Position numbers and translations under genes: made by a program | NCBI GenBank assembly: GCA_026702755.1 | Contig: JAPPBX010000094.1 | Location: forward strand, 1-35,133 | Length of the DNA: 35,133 nucleotides | Origin: Candidatus Poribacteria bacterium | Lineage (GTDB): Bacteria > Poribacteria > WGA-4E > WGA-3G | Direction of reading: 5' to 3' | The notes under the pieces: generated by a model | The model's database searches: none | Seen by the model: the letters and a program-made list of their open reading frames with translations, nothing else | Told to the model about the DNA's origin: nothing | Shown here: positions 34,285 through 35,133 of the stretch, piece by piece | Layout of the letters: each line of letters starts with the position of its first letter | Position numbering within the stretch: position 1 is the first letter of the stretch

Positions 34285-35076
34285 ATGTGGGTGTTTATTT
34301 TTTTCTTCGGTTTAGCAATTGGCAGTTTTCTCAATGTCTGTATCTATCGTATTCCACGCGCGGATATCTCAATCCACTCACCACGTCGTTCCTTTTGCCC
34401 TGAATGTGGTAATCCCATAAACGTTTACGACAATATTCCTGTTTTGAGTTATCTGCTTTTGCGGGGAAAATGTCGGCAGTGTCGCGCAAAAATTTCAGTG
34501 CTATACCCGTTGGTTGAACTTGCAACGGCAGGGCTGTTCCTTGGGATGTACTATCGTTTCGGGTTGACCCTCGAATTTCTGCTCGCGCTCGTTTTCGTTG
34601 CGGTCCTGGTACCAATTTTCGTAATTGATGCCCAGTTCTATATTATTCCGACTGTTCTTGTCTGGACAGGACTAATTCTCTGTTTAGGTATTGTCGGCAC
34701 AATCGCGTATCAACGCGCTGATATTTGGTACCTGCTCACGCGGATCATTGGTGCCGTTGCTGGTCGTATAGTATTTTGGTTGATTGCTGTAATTGGAAGA
34801 AAAATCTATCGCAAGACAGCAATGGGTGGTGGCGACGTTGAACTGATGACTCTCAACGGATTGGTCCTCGGTGCATGGCCCGAACTGGCGATGGTGATAG
34901 GCTTTTCTTCTCTGAGTGGTGCAATTATTGGTAGCGTGCTTATTGTTTTTAAAAAGAAGAAAGGTCTTCAAAGTGAGATCCCTTATGGTCCTTTCCTCAT
35001 TGGTGCTGCTGTGCTTGTGCTTTTATGGGGAGATGGGCTTTGGCATCAGTACTTGCAGTTTGTTGGGTGGAATTAA
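34285..35076 (+). CDS. pilD: Prepilin peptidase (type IV prepilin leader peptidase/methyltransferase)
   Basis: This inner-membrane aspartic protease removes prepilin leaders and methylates the new N-terminus. The sequence starts with a membrane segment and GSFLNVCIYRIP, followed by the cytoplasmic zinc-type cysteines CPEC (38, 41) and CRQC (63, 66), with the NIPVLSYLLLRGKC motif. The catalytic aspartates are expected at Asp115 (FVIDAQ) and Asp184 (MGGGDVEL). The usual GxGDxKL here reads GGGDVEL, and the lPd after the first Asp reads IPT, both mild departures. It is 263 residues with several hydrophobic stretches, as in the family. The pseudopilin upstream is its likely substrate. The gene ends two bases before the terminal repeat. 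The symbol could equally be gspO. Confidence 0.93.
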   Translation: MWVFIFFFGLAIGSFLNVCIYRIPRADISIHSPRRSFCPECGNPINVYDNIPVLSYLLLRGKCRQCRAKISVLYPLVELATAGLFLGMYYRFGLTLEFLLALVFVAVLVPIFVIDAQFYIIPTVLVWTGLILCLGIVGTIAYQRADIWYLLTRIIGAVAGRIVFWLIAVIGRKIYRKTAMGGGDVELMTLNGLVLGAWPELAMVIGFSSLSGAIIGSVLIVFKKKKGLQSEIPYGPFLIGAAVLVLLWGDGLWHQYLQFVGWN

Positions 35077-35078
35077 TT

Positions 35079-35133
35079 GAGGGTGTTTCATAAATCATTA
35101 ATATTCTATCGAAAGACAGTTTTAATGTGTGTG
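35079..35133. repeat. Right copy of the 55-base terminal inverted repeat
   Basis: Exact reverse complement of 1-55; identity stops at 35078. It follows the prepilin peptidase stop by two bases. See the left copy. Confidence 0.9.

Noticed and set aside
1-35133. The whole window as a transposon or linear plasmid bounded by terminal inverted repeats
   Set aside because: The content is mostly housekeeping and chromosomal (gyrA, pgi, anmK), there is no transposase or replication gene, and the 55-base exact match fits an assembly breakpoint.
1-35133. Circular contig
   Set aside because: Circular assemblies leave direct repeats at the ends; these are inverted.

Overview
The window looks like an environmental, probably uncultured Gram-negative bacterium. 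Candidatus Poribacteria or a relative is my best guess. The clues are an ECF sigma factor fused to WD40 propellers, a type IX secretion pair (PorU-like peptidase and PorV-like barrel), many exported repeat proteins, and palindromic repeats that invade coding sequence. This is judged from reading alone, with no database search.

Left part, + strand (1-11400): gyrA, then a secreted TPR protein and a secreted HEFQH zinc protease 27 bases apart, a seven-Asp-box propeller protein, a 463-base non-coding stretch packed with inverted repeats, and a lipoprotein. An orphan minus-strand gene with a HepT/DUF86-like scaffold follows, then a membrane-anchored protein and a PIG3-type quinone oxidoreductase.

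Middle, + strand (11548-19039): a 2085-residue gingipain-family (C25) peptidase with a FlgD-like C-terminal sorting domain, followed by a PorV/PorQ-family barrel protein. Together they suggest the cell-surface attachment step of type IX secretion.

Middle, - strand (28025 down to 19060): a serine hydrolase (S12/beta-lactamase fold), NamZ (DUF1343), AnmK, an ECF sigma factor with one transmembrane segment and 14 WD40 repeats, and a tandem paralogue that kept the membrane segment and 14 repeats but lost the sigma domains. The first three form a cell-wall sugar salvage set. All five point the same way with gaps of 21 to 137 bases, so the membrane-tethered sigma system may be linked to cell-wall recycling. 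This is the most interesting system in the window.

Right part, + strand (28216-35076): a mannose-6-phosphate-isomerase-like cupin with phosphoglucose isomerase, a histidine kinase with a sigma-54 response regulator, a GspG-like pseudopilin that lacks the usual Glu5, and a prepilin peptidase.

At least three kinds of palindromic repeat recur. Some sit inside genes in frame (gyrA, the PorU-like gene, the start of the PorV-like gene, the histidine kinase). The two ends of the window are an exact 55-base inverted repeat, which is most likely where the assembly stopped at a repeat. No tRNA, rRNA, CRISPR array or transposase gene was recognised.
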